Assembly: GCF_000003815.2 (NCBI RefSeq)
Contig: NC_049989.1
Coordinates: 23,031,737-23,091,736, forward strand
Direction of reading: 5' to 3'
DNA: 60,000 bases
Origin: Branchiostoma floridae
Taxonomy: Eukaryota; Chordata; Leptocardii; Amphioxiformes; Branchiostomatidae
In this document: positions 42,691 through 55,046 of the stretch, one piece after another
How positions within the stretch are numbered: position 1 is the stretch's first letter
How the letters are laid out: the number at the start of each line of letters is the position of its first letter
The notes under the pieces: generated by a model
What the model saw: only the letters and a program-made list of their open reading frames with translations
The model's database searches: none
Told to the model about the DNA's origin: nothing
Position numbers and translations under genes: made by a program

Positions 42691-42800
42691 TGGCCACAGA
42701 TAGATTGGTCGCCATGGCAACGTGCGTCTGATTTGTCAGACGTCGATCAGTCGCCATGGTAACGTGCGTCTGATTGGCTGCGACGTTCGGCAGAGATGTC
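42690..42800. promoter_or_regulatory. Paired X-box (RFX) motifs with CCAAT boxes
   Basis: GTCGCCATGGCAAC (42707-42720) and GTCGCCATGGTAAC (42749-42762) lie 42 bp apart inside a direct repeat, each followed by GTGCGTCTGATT. ATTGG (CCAAT on the minus strand) occurs at about 42688, 42703, 42772 and 42803. The pattern suits an RFX/NF-Y-type promoter. No first exon is evident beside it, so the target gene is unknown. Confidence 0.45.
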
Positions 42801-43046
42801 TTAATTGGTTTGGTCTGGTGACGCCAGATGGTGCCGAAGTGGAAGGATCGTGGTGACAGGTCTTATCATCGCAAGACGCGCGCACCGAGAGATCCTCAGT
42901 CTCCGAGGATATCCGGGTCTAAGATAGATCAAGGTCAGGTTTAAGACGTTTGTCTTGAGGCGAAGAGATATGGCCTGACGCGACCAACGGAAACTTAAGG
43001 CCTCTAGTCGGGACAGGGGTCTGTTCTCGTCGGCACCTTCTTCTAT

Positions 43047-43130
43047 AGTTTGTGTAAAATAAATTCTGCTGTCCAGGGGAGGACGGCGGATGTTGGATGG
43101 GCTGCTATAAGCGAGATTTAATCAGGCTAC
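43047..43130 (+). mobile_element. Short dispersed repeat ending GAGATTTAATCAGGCTA (copy 2)
   Basis: A shortened copy, lacking the central ~30 bp of the one at 33918-34038. Confidence 0.75.
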
Positions 43131-43599
43131 TTCTTCTAATTCTGTCTCTCTTTTTTTTCAAAGCCGAGTGAACAACGTGAACCTGCATAGCATTTAAGTT
43201 TGGTCTCTACCTGACAAACTACGCTGGCTGGAGAAATAACTTGCTAGGGATGTTTCCTAATTGTAGGGCTTCATTCTCCGATGAGAACTAGTACTGATAC
43301 CCTTCCCGTGGATTGAAGTTTCTGGTAAATTATTACAATTGTTATAATAATATTCACCTTTTTTGGCGTAGGTAGTGAGTGTAAGGAGCCCGGTAGAATA
43401 CGGATGGTACCCAGGCTAATTCTACCATCCATGACCACTTAGAAAGACCTGGTGGAGGCTAGCAAAACCTCCCGTTGTTTCAGGCACGGGACCGAGTTTT
43501 AACCGACGATAATTGGACAGCGTTTACTGTAGACTGGTTATTTCATGTCAGCTCGGATTGGTGGTGTTTGCTGCTTCACGTCCGCTGCCTGCTGTGCTA

Positions 43600-43786
43600 G
43601 TCTCCAAGCAGACCCTGCCTACGGTGCCTAAAGAGATAGTATCAAAGCTGGCAAAGGAGTATAGCCGGCCAAAGGGAGATAGCCGGCCAAAGGGAGTCAA
43701 ATGGGCACCTGGTGCCGTTAAACTAAGTAAGTCCCTTACCAGCTTTGATACTATTTCTAAGGCACCGTAGGGTCTGCTTAGAGACT
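43600..43786. mobile_element. MITE, family with TCTCCAAGCAGA ends (copy 1)
   Basis: TCTCCAAGCAGACCCTGCCT at the left pairs with GGGTCTGCTTAGAGAC at the right. The arms include ATAGTATCAAAGCTGG/CCAGCTTTGATACTAT. AGCCGGCCAAAGGGAG is tandemly doubled inside. Confidence 0.9.
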
Positions 43787-43876
43787 ATGTTGTGCAGCCC
43801 GCCGGTGGTCTCATCCGGAGTGGACGGGAATTAACCAGGACATGCAGGACGGTGCTTACCTCCTCGGGCTACGGTC

Positions 43877-44031
43877 ACATTTCCAAACCGTGGCCCGGCC
43901 GGGCAGATTCTGGGACTGAAATGTGCACAATAAACGTGCAACAAAAAGCAAAGAACAGGAGATATTGCTTGATAAACACTTTCATTTTTGGCTCCTGCAA
44001 ACATCCCGGCCGGGGCCCAGTTTGGAAATGC
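43877..44031. mobile_element. Foldback element with ATTTCCAAAC..GGCCGGG ends
   Basis: CATTTCCAAACCGTGGCCCG (43878) pairs with CGGGGCCCAGTTTGGAAATG (ends 44030). Confidence 0.75.
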
Positions 44032-44199
44032 GTCTGCGGCATCATAAGCAGGCTCTATGAGTCTGGCTTTTTAACTGAAGGCATACCAGTTGTACTCGGT
44101 TGGTTGTTGACAGCCCCCATAGAAACCGAGTGTAACAGAACCTTAATTGTCATCAGGAAAGAGCCTAAATGCCGTGGAGCCTGCAAGGGAGGCTAACTA

Positions 44200-44437
44200 T
44201 ATCTCCAAGCAGATCCTACGGTAGCATGAGATAGCATCAAACGCTGGCAAAGGAGTGCATACGACCAAGGAGTGTGCATCGGCTACCGGAGACTCCTAGG
44301 CCGTTTATGATTTGAAGTCTAGGAAGATTAGCTAACTACAAACTAATAAATGATAGCTAATACGCTGAATAAAGTGTCCAGTATTCACACCTTTGACAGA
44401 CTATTGTATGCTATCGTCGGATCTGCTTGGAGATTAG
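44200..44437. mobile_element. MITE, TCTCCAAGCAGA family (copy 2)
   Basis: ATCTCCAAGCAGATCCTACG pairs with CGGATCTGCTTGGAGAT. The interior is more diverged than in copy 1. Confidence 0.85.
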
Positions 44438-44909
44438 GCTATCTACCCGTCTGGACAAGTCGTTTGCGTTTCGTGTCGACAACCTGCGTGAGAACTATTA
44501 CTAGTAGCTAAGACGGTAACGTGGAACTTCTAGCCCAAATCGCAATCAGTGAACGATCCTAGGAAGATCTAGGAAGGATACACCCTATGCGAATACCTCA
44601 GACCTCCACACCTGTATGAACACAGAGCTGAAAAACGCTCCAGATGTTAGGAAAATGTTTAATTTGCTTGGGCACATCTGTAAGCTTCGAACTCTCAGTC
44701 TAGGTCTAGGACTTACATAAAACATGGCTTTATTATTAGAAAAGATAATGACAGTCACGTTGATTGTCTAAAGATTTTTATCCTATATTGTTTAATTAGT
44801 CAGTAGAATTTTAAGATTTAATCTGTATCCCTATTTTGTAGTTTATAAATTACGAAAGTCACAATAAATCTTCCGTATCTTCCTACCCCACCAGCTGAAC
44901 ACAGCGCTT

Positions 44910-45154
44910 ATACCCCCTTTCCACTTGGACGGCGCTCTCGCCGCGCTCTTTCTGCGACCTAGTTTTTGACAGAACATTTAACGAATTCTATAGAAAAGAA
45001 ACGAATTTTTTTACACTTTGTGTGTTTTGTTGTCTTCTCAGTCACACTTTTACGTTTTGTATGATGTACCAAGTGCAAAAGCGGAGGTTACACATATCCT
45101 ATTTAGGTCGCAGTGAGAGCGCAGCACGATCGCCGTCTAGTGGAAAGGGGGCCT
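44910..45154. mobile_element. MITE, CCCCTTTCCACTAGACGGCG family (copy 2)
   Basis: Left end TACCCCCTTTCCACTTGGAC; right end CGCCGTCTAGTGGAAAGGGG. The interior is inverted relative to the copies at 19071 and 57891. Confidence 0.85.
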
Positions 45155-48100
45155 GAGAAAAGCACCAGAAGCAGCCGTAAGATTCGCTCAGCCGAAACAT
45201 ACTTGGTGCATAACTCCCTCCAGCCTGTAAACTGATACATGTACTGTAGCCGAGAGTGCACTTTCGGGGTCCATTTATTTATCTTAGCAACGTCACAACG
45301 TGAGGCCACTCAATCTCAATAATGCGGATGACGTCTGATATTTTCCTGTCACATGGTCCAAGCTATTGGCTCTCCAAGTTCATGTTCGCAAGATGTGTCT
45401 GAGTAAGTTAAGGACTCTAGTGGGGCGCCATCTTCACGGACCGTGGCCCACACCTGGCCCTTGTGTACCTGAGGTGGTTCTCACCTGACCTGACGTCACT
45501 GTTACACCTGTCCACACTACCTGGCTAAGAACACGCGTGCGGTTAACTCTTTTAGACCGGTCTTTGGGGGGGGGGTTATTCGACCACCCCATTTTTTCGT
45601 TCTTTCAAAACGGCATGGTTCACGATCACCAAATTTGCTGAGTATTATGTACCAAGAAAAAAAAACGGTTTCGTATCGGTAACCCATCCATATGGGGGCC
45701 TGTTATGTAGGCCTGTTAAAAGGATTCGAACCTAGAACTCAGCAAGAAAGTCTTGAAGTCCACACCACATTCCCGCCTAGCTTATCCAGAAGTCCGGGAG
45801 AAGACAGATTTCCCACGCAAGTCACTCAGACAGAGAACTCAAGGACATACGTCAATGTCAGAACGGAAGGTCTTCCTTAAGGCGCGTCTTAAACCAGGGA
45901 TGTCCTTGGGAGTAACCAGATTTAGTTACATCTCAAGGTGTCACCATCTGTCTTAAACTGTACCATTACAACAGTAAAAAAAGAAGATGTAGATAGCTAT
46001 CTAGTGACTCTAGTTTTGTTTTGTTGCAACTCCAATAAAGAAGAATATGCTTGTACATGTTTGTAGCGTTTTCTCGCTATATGAATTCATGATTATTTCA
46101 AATCTGTCTGAATTTTGGACAGAAATGCTAAGGAATTAGAAGTTACCCGTTCTAGGACGAAGCATTTAGCTGCTTATAATCTAATGTATTGTTGCTTTGA
46201 TCTTCCACTATAGAAGAACTTAAAAATCAGTTTTCATTTCATTTTGGTACCTCAAAATGTTGTATTATAAGAATCCGTCAAAATGATGTATTCCCTCGCT
46301 CATGTGCCAAAGGAGTTAGCTGTAGCCACCACGCCCTGGACTTTTTGGCTAATAATTGGCCAAGTATTTTTTTTCTTCTTCAGGAAACCCAAACGAGTCT
46401 GACAGACACCAGTACAAAGCTGAAAACCAAGGACAGATCTAGTAATGATTGTGCACGTGGATTGTGACGTTTTCGTCCTTCCGGACATCTCTGAAAATCA
46501 CACCGATCCCAATATCTGTTTGTAGATTAGCCCAACAAGGAAGCCCGGTTGTCAGAAACCGTTACGATCCTCCGCCACAACCTCTGCTTGGCGACTTAAT
46601 CGGCACAGTAGAGTTATCCATCCACACCTTACAACACGTGTAAGGTTTCCCGTCATGTAAGGAATGATGGCCTCGCGGGTCTGGAAATGGCTACAGGAAA
46701 AGGACGCGCATTTCCCGCATTCCTGCCCGCACCGCCCTGGGTCAGTAGGGCCGGCGGGGGCGGGTGAGAGGTCGGCCGACGAGGTCAGGTCGGTCCAACG
46801 CCGGCCCTCCCGTACTGCTTCACCGTCAAGGTTCAGTGGGGTCGGCGGGGGAAGATGAGAGGTCGTCCGAGGAGGTCGTGTCGCTCCACCGGTGGTCAGC
46901 GTTAAGTAAAGGGTACAGTCTTCTTGCTGAGAACGACGGGGCAGGGTTGTGTGTAGGGCACGGTATAAACTATAAGGCGGAGACGAACACACACACCCTC
47001 CCAACCGAGTTCAGGTACCCATTTTAATTAACACCTGACTGGAGTGAAGAAAGTCCGGTATGAGGAACACAACGTTCAGCCAGCAATACCCGAAATCAAG
47101 CCCGTGCCGTCTCCATCCCGTACCCCCCAGCCTAACCACTCCACCATCCGACGCCACACCCACACGGTCTCCAGGGTAAGGAAACTATTAGTTCCGCTCG
47201 CTGCTTCAGCGCGAGAAACGATTTTCTGGTGACGCGGGGTCGGCGACGGGTCACGGCGGGTCACGGCCAAGGGGATCTCCGAGCAGACGTGTGGCGAAGG
47301 AAATCAAGGTGGAGATCAAATTTAAAGAAAGACATTCAAGCCAGTGAAAGCTCTTGGCAAAGAAAAAAGCAAACCATCGGGATAAGTGGGGAAGTTCCTC
47401 CCGTGGCCTAAAACTCGCTTCTTCAGCGGTCAGGCTGCAAACCTAGGCGAAGCCCCATAAGATCCCAAAACCAGCCTCACGTGCTAGTCGGAAGGCGAAG
47501 TCAAGCAAAGAACATTATAAAAGCCTCTACTACAGCCACTCATATCAAGTGTAGTGGTTATGGCAGATAGCCTCTGGACACCGAGCTGGTGGTGGATCGA
47601 GTTAGGTTAACGACACGTAAAAATATACACAAATAATGCTAAATTAGCGTTAGGGAAGACTCTTTTTTAGGGGATTACAGTATATGATAGTCGTTTATGT
47701 CGCATTTTGATAGAGTCAGATATATGGAATAACTCTCAGGGATTCAGCCTTAACTTTATCTTGTCACAGAAGAGTTGCTTCCCGTCACCTGATAAGCTAA
47801 ATTGGATTTTCCCTTCCCATGTGTCAGCGCGCCACCCAGACCGCGTCAGCCGCCTTTGACCGTGACCCCAACCCGAGGTCAGCCACCCCCGCCCCCGGGG
47901 CCTACCCCCCGGGAACCCTACACCCCCCGGAATGTGCACACAGCTATGTAGATCATGATGATCGTGACGACTCCTCAAGTTCATGCGTTTTACTTCCATG
48001 AGAAAGTTTAACGTGTGTGGACTCGAGGATGCGTCCGTCGCTTTTAACACTTAAGATTTTGTGAAATCTGTAATATTTGGTGGTACTGATTGGGTCCATT

Positions 48101-48171
48101 CAGTCGATTACTAGATGCAGATATCAAGACAGGGTTTCTTTTCTACGAAAAGCGCTTGCAAAAAAGACTCG
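45155..48171. other. Gene-poor stretch, partly GC-rich
   Basis: No supported gene. A ~50-bp block (GGGGGAAGATGAGAGGTCGT type) is duplicated at about 46748 and 46842. Frames at 46552-47004 (minus) and 46764-47027 arise from this GC-rich duplication and look non-coding. A tRNA-like GGATTCGAACC near 45721 marks a SINE remnant. Confidence 0.45.
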
Positions 48172-48267
48172 GTAGTCTGTGTAATACAAACTCTGCTGTT
48201 ACTGGCCCCTCCCAGTAGGCCGGTGGATGTTGGGCGGGTTGCTATAAGCGAGATTTAATCAGGCTAG
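48172..48267 (+). mobile_element. Short dispersed repeat ending GAGATTTAATCAGGCTA (copy 3)
   Basis: AGTCTGTGTAATACAAACTC ... GCTATAAGCGAGATTTAATC. Confidence 0.8.
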
Positions 48268-50887
48268 AGACTCAGGAGCCATAATACGGCTGGATACCGT
48301 GCTACGCAATTTAACTCCAGCACTCCGAGCACTTTGATGTTGCAGTTCAACAAAAAGGTGCTAGGTGGTTCATTGTTTCAGCATCCGAAATCACGTGATT
48401 GAGACAAGGTGGCCAGTGGTCAGACGAGCCTATACTGTCACTGCTGATTACAGGAAATCCGACCAGACAGGTAATCTCGCTCCTCATCGATCAGGCTTTT
48501 GACAAAGCCGGATAGTTGTAAAGCACAGCCGTTTTAACATGTACAGCTGGTTAAATGAGAACCATTAAAGAAGGAAACAAAAGTAGTCAGCACTAATTTG
48601 AACTGCGGAAGAAAATTGTCACAACTAAGAAATGGTCGGCAAAACTGGGGATTTCTCAGTATGTGCAATGTGCTCCTTGGTATGTGTTCGGATCGGCGGA
48701 GAATAACTAAGATATCACCAAAGAGTGGCCGCGTGGGCCCTAGGCAATCCAATGGTAAACACTAGTACCGGTTTGACTGTAGATATGTAACAAAAATCAC
48801 AGACATTTCATGGTATTATGACTCGTTGGAATGTGTTCGAGCCCACCCAAACGCCTGCAATCCGAGACTAACCCAGGTCAGTCACCAGAAACTAATTTGA
48901 TGCAAGTTTGCCCTTCATTTTCATGATAAAAGAGACGGGGCGACCTCAGCCCTGAAGGTCAGCCGTCAAGGTCATCTGTCAAGGTCATCGCCAGGCAACA
49001 GCGACAGAACACAAAACGTTGTGGTACGGTGGATAGATTAAGGCGTAGGGCGCCTTTTTCATTGATATAAGATAAAGTGGGAGTCCATTTCTATTAGCTA
49101 CTTCATCCCAAAATCATTTGCCTATTCATTCTTTCACGAGGCATCTTAGTACTAGTACATGTATGGGTAAAAAAAGGCATTCGCTTACACACTCCGTTAC
49201 TCACTGTTGCATTCTTTCATTCTCTTACACTTGGCGTTTTTCCTAAGTGTCTCACTTGTACAAACTCGCGGCTGACTATCGCAAGAGATCACGCCTTGTA
49301 ACAAAACCTTACAGTCGTTTCGCCACATCTGTAGCCTCTGCCACACGCAGTTCCGGTGTTGGTAGCGTTATTTTCCTACCTGCTACATTAGTAACGTTTT
49401 TGTTGCAATGTTATCCAACTTGGAAATAGCACCCCGTGGTCTGGTAACGTTCTAGTGACCAACATGTGCACGCAAAGCCGCTCCTACTAACAATAACGCC
49501 TTTCATTCAAGTGTAACAACTCTCGACATTCGGAGGGTTAGGCCACATTTATTCATTTCATTGGTTCCGAGCATTTTCAAGTGAAAATTTAAGAAGAAGT
49601 CAAGGAGAAAAAGGAGGGCTGAAAAGAAAAGTTGAACCTGGCTATATCCACCCCCTGAAACTGCGTGTACCAAGGTAGAGACTTTCATCTCAGACTTAAC
49701 ACCAAGCAGATGAGCATCGCTACATGCACCTTGCTTTCATGTTGAATGTGTAATTTTGAATGGTGACACAAAGCCGCTGCCCCTTGTACGATAGAACTTC
49801 AGCTGTAAGCCCTAAGCGTCCAACTTCTGCTCGTAAAATAACCCAACACACTTATCGAGAAGAGTGGGGATAGTCCGGTGTAGTTGGCTAACAAAACGCG
49901 AGCAGTAGCGAATCTTTCGTCTTCCACTGTCTCAGGAAAAGAAGTCGAACCCAACAAGTTACAGTTTAGAGTTAGCTTTTAGACTAGAGTAGATACATTC
50001 TATACTGTTCTACGCTATTTTTCCCTTTTTATGTTACCTGCAATTAGCCCTCGGGCAAGAATTTGCAATAAACTGTTATCATTAATGGTACTATCAGCTG
50101 GCATAAAAACGTCATACTTCGTCCTCAATCTTAGATTCCTCCGCTTTAATTTTCAAATACCGTTTAGCTTCAGTGCATCATTACGTGTTAGATCCAAGAA
50201 CTAGCGAATTAAATTGGTGTGGCCTTATTTGTAACAGTGCCGCATGCAGGACGTGGCGAAAGGTCACCCTAACGAACACCGTTAATCTAGACCAGACCCG
50301 TCGGTTACCTGTGTGATCCGGCCCGCCGGGCTTGTCGCGGCCCTTCCCGGTGAACTGCAGACCTCGCTACATCCCACGGAAAACAAACTCCACGAAGGAA
50401 AACTTCCGAGATGAGGCCGGGACGGTACCGTGGTGAGGCTGTAGTATCGGCGGGACGGGTGAGGAGGCAGCCCGAGGACACCAGGAGCGCGCTGCGGTGA
50501 CACACTAACGGAACGGGACGGAGTCAGGTGCGGCGACCTTCAGACCGCACGGCTACTGAGACCGTCTGCGGGAGGGTGTGGTAGGGGGTTTCTGTGCAAC
50601 CTGTTCTGCGTCAAAGCCAGCAACGGAAGCTTCAATGTCCCTATTAATTAAAGGAATAAAGGAAAGACTACTTTCGTTGGGGAGTATACAGAAATATTGA
50701 GAAACGTAAGAATGCAGCATGGCACCAGTTTAAGGATAATTTCAGATCACTGTAAAGGTTTTAGAATACTGAATTCTAAAACCTTTAAGGACGGATCCAT
50801 GATTCGGCATTTGCTGAACCCCCTCCAGGTCCCTTTACAGGCGCGTTGGGACAGTTGACGGGGTGAACGGCATTCAAGACCTCGGGC
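48268..50887. other. Gene-poor stretch with a GC-rich island
   Basis: About 50280-50590 is CpG-rich (GGCCCGCCGGGC, GCGGCGACC) and could be a promoter or first exon, but no splice or coding pattern supports it. A retroelement 3' fragment (TTAGCCCTCGGGCAAG) lies at about 50041-50073. Confidence 0.4.
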
Positions 50888-51031
50888 TATCTCCAAGCAG
50901 ATGTTGGGTGGAAGATGTAACGTTTTCAGAATGCCGTACTTGACTGACATCTGTCATTAAATCTGGTCAGATAGGATAGCCCGGCAGCTAGAAAACGTTA
51001 CAATCGTCCACACACCATCTGATTGGCGATA
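50888..51031. mobile_element. MITE, TCTCCAAGCAGA family (copy 3, short type)
   Basis: ATCTCCAAGCAGATGTTGGG ... CACACCATCTGATTGGCGAT, with inner arms GTAACGTTTTC/GAAAACGTTAC. Confidence 0.7.
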
Positions 51032-51058
51032 AAATGCGGTGTGTATAGTAAAGAAGTA

Positions 51059-51233
51059 ATCTCCAAGCAGAGCCTACGGTAGCATAGGATAGTATCAAAA
51101 GCTGGCAGAGGAATGAGCCGGTCAGGAGTGTGTTTGCGACCGGTGCTCGTTTGACTCCCTTTGGCTGGCTTCACTCCTTGGCCAGCTTTAATACCATCTC
51201 ATGGCACAGTGGAATCTGGCTGGAGACTAGTAA
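51059..51233. mobile_element. MITE, TCTCCAAGCAGA family (copy 4)
   Basis: ATCTCCAAGCAGAGCCTACG ... GGAATCTGGCTGGAGACTAG, with GATAGTATCAAAAGCTGGC inside. Confidence 0.8.
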
Positions 51234-52735
51234 AGAAGTAGTGTTGTGTGTTTATAGGCCATGGATCGTAGATTTTGGCAAAATTATACAGGAGTAAGTG
51301 TCCACTGAGAGAAAACCGCGGGAAGGGTAACATTCCCTTGAAGCCCACAGTCGTGGCTTAACTCTCCTGACAAAGTATTCTTCCTATATTTGGTTAATTG
51401 TACTGTAATTTCTGTCAGCGTGGGCCGGTGTGGGGGTTGGGGAAGGTTTTTTTTAGCTGTTGCCATATCAAAAATGTAGCCAACATGTCGCAGCCATACA
51501 TCAGTCCCTATAAGCATTATTAAGTCGCCTAAGAACGTCCTTAGCAACGGACCGTGCGCCTGACTAGGACAGACAGACGAGCCGCGGTGCTGTTTGACCT
51601 TACGTGACCTTTACGTCAGTCATGACTTCTTATTACTCCTTCGTTGAATCCTCCAGACTTATGCTGCCATTTGCAAGTAACTCGCCACAAAAAACTATCT
51701 AACTTACAAACTAACTAACTTAGAAACTGAAATCTTCCTGCACTACATTTTCAACGCAGCTACGAAAAGTTAAAAAGAAAGTGTCGTCAGGTTTGAGCAA
51801 AGTCAGGATTTCTCACGGGCTCCATCATCATTATCACCTTAGGGGGGTGAAGCGAACCGAGCAATGATCGGTACCCCCTCTGCTATCAGGGTTCAGCGTG
51901 AGGACACGGACTGGGGTGTCAATAAACTTATACTTATAGATAGCGAGAAAATCATTTGTTCATTCGTTCTTCCCTCCTTCTTTCAGTGATTCTTTCTATC
52001 ATTCAATGGTTCGTTCCTTCCTTTCTTTCTTCCTCCCTCCCTTTTTTCCTGTCTTCGTTCTTTAATTCATTCAGCCATTTATCTATAATACATTCACTCA
52101 ACAGGAAGCCTTCCCCTATCCCGATGTAAATGTAATAGATCTAGTCACTACATTCACATTGTGTATATTGTGACGCAATGTGCAGATTACATGCATTGGC
52201 TCTTCTCTGTTTTTAAAAGTTTTATGGACGACTACAATCATCACAAAAACGGCAACACATCACAAGAGTTGGAAATGGCTTCCTGATTAAAAACGTACAA
52301 ATGAAAGAAAAAAAAATATTTGACCAAACTCCAACCGTGTGGGTTGAACAGTAAATGTTGGCGGACAGCCAGTATGGGGGCTATATTTAGGCCTCTTTGC
52401 GTTGATGCTTTTTAAGACCTCAGCATTCATCCTGTGGCTAAATGAGAACTAGTTAGCTGGACCAACCTTGACCGGGTCAGTCCTCATCAGGTATCCCCAT
52501 CAGACCATGGCAGGGCTTCAGATGCCGGCCACGCCCTTTGCAAGTTCACGGTCAAGATGAAAAGTTATCCAAACACCGTGACAGGACGCGTTCTCTTTTC
52601 GATACGTGTGGCAGCTTCAAGTTCAACGTGCTCGACTGAAGGATGTAGCTTTACCCAAACACAGGACCTCCTTCCATTTAACGTCCTTTCCGAGGGTGTC
52701 CTTACAAGTTACAGAAGCTAGGTACAACTCATTTT
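51234..52735. other. Gene-poor stretch
   Basis: TTCT/CCTT simple sequence at 51955-52070. The motif CAAGTTCACGGTCAAGATG is shared between about 52540 and 53240. No gene supported. Confidence 0.45.
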
Positions 52736-52850
52736 CACCTGCGTCGAGTGAAAACGTTTTCCCAATATGCCTTACACATTACTGGGTTTCGAACCCAGAC
52801 CCTTTTGATTCCAAGCCTAACCACAAGACCACACTTCCTTCCCACCACAA
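52736..52850 (-). mobile_element. tRNA-derived SINE (reverse)
   Basis: The reverse complement contains GTGGTCTTGTGGTTAGGCTT and the B-box-like GGGTCTGGGTTCGAAACCC, then the SINE-body AAAACG..TTTTCACTCGACG. Confidence 0.75.
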
Positions 52851-53569
52851 GGACTCTGTGACTCGGTCAGTTATCAGTGGACACTCTCGTCGAATTCAGG
52901 AAAACGGGACTGACCGACTAAAGAATTCTCCCATACCCTACATAGTGTGTCTTTTAAATGCTAAATGTTTCTAAGGATTTCCGTGTTGTTTTTTAGATTA
53001 TCGCTACACGATGCACGTTTCATAAATGTCAAAGATTTCAACTGTTATTGCAACGTTTTGATATACAGTTGACTATAAGATAATGAACTACATTCTAGAA
53101 CTAGTGCTGTATTGACTACGATTGTTGTAAAGAATCCGCACTTCAGGTAACATGCTGCAAGGGATTTCTAATGAACCATTCATTACCATCATCATCATCA
53201 TCACTAAAGGACAGACTTAAGGTCCCGACCACGCCCAGTACAAGTTCACGGTCAAGATGTAAATGTTACCAAAACACGACCCTGTCTATAAACAACGTAC
53301 GGCAGCTGTTTTCTCGTTTTTAATGATACGAAAGAAAACATTTGGCCATCATCGCTGTTTAAATCACAGCTAGTGGTGAGAACAGGTACATGACGGCACA
53401 GGCCTCCCCTTCTCCCAATGGGATGACACGTCAGGACGAAAAGTTTGCTGTTTCACCGCCCAATTCGCTGTTGTAAAGGATTGTCTTTATCATTTCGGAT
53501 GGTGATGTAGTATACATAGTATTTACAGGTTCAATGTACCGGGGAAATTCCCCTTGTCGACAAACGCAA

Positions 53570-53815
53570 TAATCTCCAAGCAGATCCTACGTTGCCATAA
53601 GATAGTATCACTATGTTTATACCATGTACTTGCAATTAGCCCTCGGGCACGAACTTGCAAATAAACTTCTTCAGTATCAATCAAAGCTGAACAAGGAGTA
53701 TAGCCGACCAAAGGGAGTCAAACAGGGACTGGTCCCTTGTTGACCTTTGGTCGGCTATACTCCTTGTTCAGCTTTGTTACTATCTTATGGCAACGTAGGA
53801 TCTGCTTGGAGATTA
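53570..53815. mobile_element. MITE, TCTCCAAGCAGA family (copy 5) with nested insertion
   Basis: AATCTCCAAGCAGATCCTAC pairs with GTAGGATCTGCTTGGAGATT. The left arm is interrupted after GATAGTATCA by about 60 bp ending in a retroelement-like AATTAGCCCTCGGGCACGAA ... AATAAAC, then resumes TCAAAGCTG. Short ATCA repeats flank the insertion. Confidence 0.9.
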
Positions 53816-54000
53816 AAACACAATGAACATTATTACTGGTAAACCACGGCTTAACGTCCTGTCATAAGGACTGCAACCATTTATAGTAGTGTGCATGTCG
53901 GGGGTGAGCGACAAAGCCAAGATTCCAACTCACAAACTCACAACCTCTTGGTTGACAGAAACAGGGTTACCAACCAATGGACTAGGCGCTCTAATAGCCA
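53816..54000 (-). mobile_element. Probable SINE-like repeat (reverse)
   Basis: The reverse complement contains GGTTGCAGTCCTTATGACAG, also seen on the plus strand at about 54780-54799 after a tRNA-like GGGGGTTCGAATCGC. The two copies face each other. Confidence 0.5.
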
Positions 54001-54204
54001 TACTTCCATTCCTTGGGGTAGAGTAAAAGGTGAACGGACAATGTCCGCCTGAGTCTGTGTAAGTGGGGGTGACCAGGCATGCGGAGTACGGGCGGGTTTA
54101 AGCACCGTTACCGTAGTCTCTACAAGACTGGCTAATTTACCAGTGGAGTTTTGCTACCAGAGAAGTCGGCCGGCCGCACAGCCAACGTTCCGGAGGGGGA
54201 ACAA

Positions 54205-54422
54205 TAGGACGCGGCCACATAGGTCGTGCGATCGTCGTACGATCGCTAACTTCGGGCATTTTGTGGGACAAAAATGTACGTCTCCTGCAAAGTTCAACTG
54301 TCTTGGTACACAAAATGCTGTTTTGGGTCCATGTCATTGTGTCTGGTTCTGTCGGCCTGCTTGAAAATCCTATGGTATCAAGATCGTCTGACGATCGCAC
54401 GACCTATGTGACCGCGCCCTAA
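54205..54422. mobile_element. MITE, GGGCGCGGTCACATAGGTCG family (copy 2)
   Basis: ACGCGGCCACATAGGTCGTG CGATCGTC at the left is inverted at the right as GACGATCGCACGACCTATGT. 217 bp, and better preserved than copy 1. Confidence 0.9.
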
Positions 54423-54689
54423 ACTTAGCATGGACTGACTTCCCTGGCCTATTTCACGAGTTTTTGACACAAATTCTACTATTCTCGTACCCCCGTAGGA
54501 CGACCTGCTGGAGGCTACATGCGGGTTTAAGTACCGTTACAGTAAGTAGGCGTACAGGCCCGACTGTTCACCAGAAATAACACTATTGTAGGTGCTGACG
54601 TGCGGACCAACGGAGGGAATAATTGGGTAGGGAAAGTCAAACACAGACGGACAACTTCAAGGGAGAACCAACAACAGACGTCTGAGCCG

Positions 54690-54805
54690 TGTGTGTCATC
54701 TAGCGTTCAGTAGCACTGCTTCTGTGGCTGGGGGTCGGGGGTTCGAATCGCTGCACATTTTTCTCTCTCCTACTGGTAAGGGTTGCAGTCCTTATGACGG
54801 ACCTC
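54690..54805 (+). mobile_element. tRNA-like SINE head
   Basis: GGGGGTTCGAATCGC near 54744 is B-box-like. It is followed by CTGGTAAGGGTTGCAGTCCT, shared with 53816-54000. Confidence 0.5.
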
Positions 54806-54897
54806 CTCAGAACGGAATGTTGTGATTCAGAATATGACCAATCGACTTGACGTAACCTCGCGTCAGTAAGTTGTCAAAAAGTGCCATGAAGCACCAT

Positions 54898-55046
54898 GTG
54901 TCCCTTTATGCTCCATAGTAGGCTCTCTGGGCCTTTTTCTTTTTGGGGCTCATAATACACTTTTGCTGTTTTTGTTTTTTTTGTACTGGGTCGCTTTTGC
55001 TGCTGACCGGGGGGAAAAAGGCCTAGAGAGCCTGCTATGGAGGCTA
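54898..55046. mobile_element. Hairpin element ending GCCTCCATAGCAGGCTCTCT
   Basis: CTCCATAGTAGGCTCTCTGG at the left pairs with CTAGAGAGCCTGCTATGGAG at the right. Weaker relatives are near 36535 and 44170. Confidence 0.8.

Noticed and set aside
42303-42703. Overlapping frames of 115 and 128 codons
   Set aside because: Low-complexity Arg/Pro/Ser content in GC-rich sequence with no family resemblance. The region contains the X-box motifs instead.
46552-47027. Long open frames on both strands in GC-rich DNA
   Set aside because: GC-rich composition and a local duplication explain them; there is no splice or domain support.
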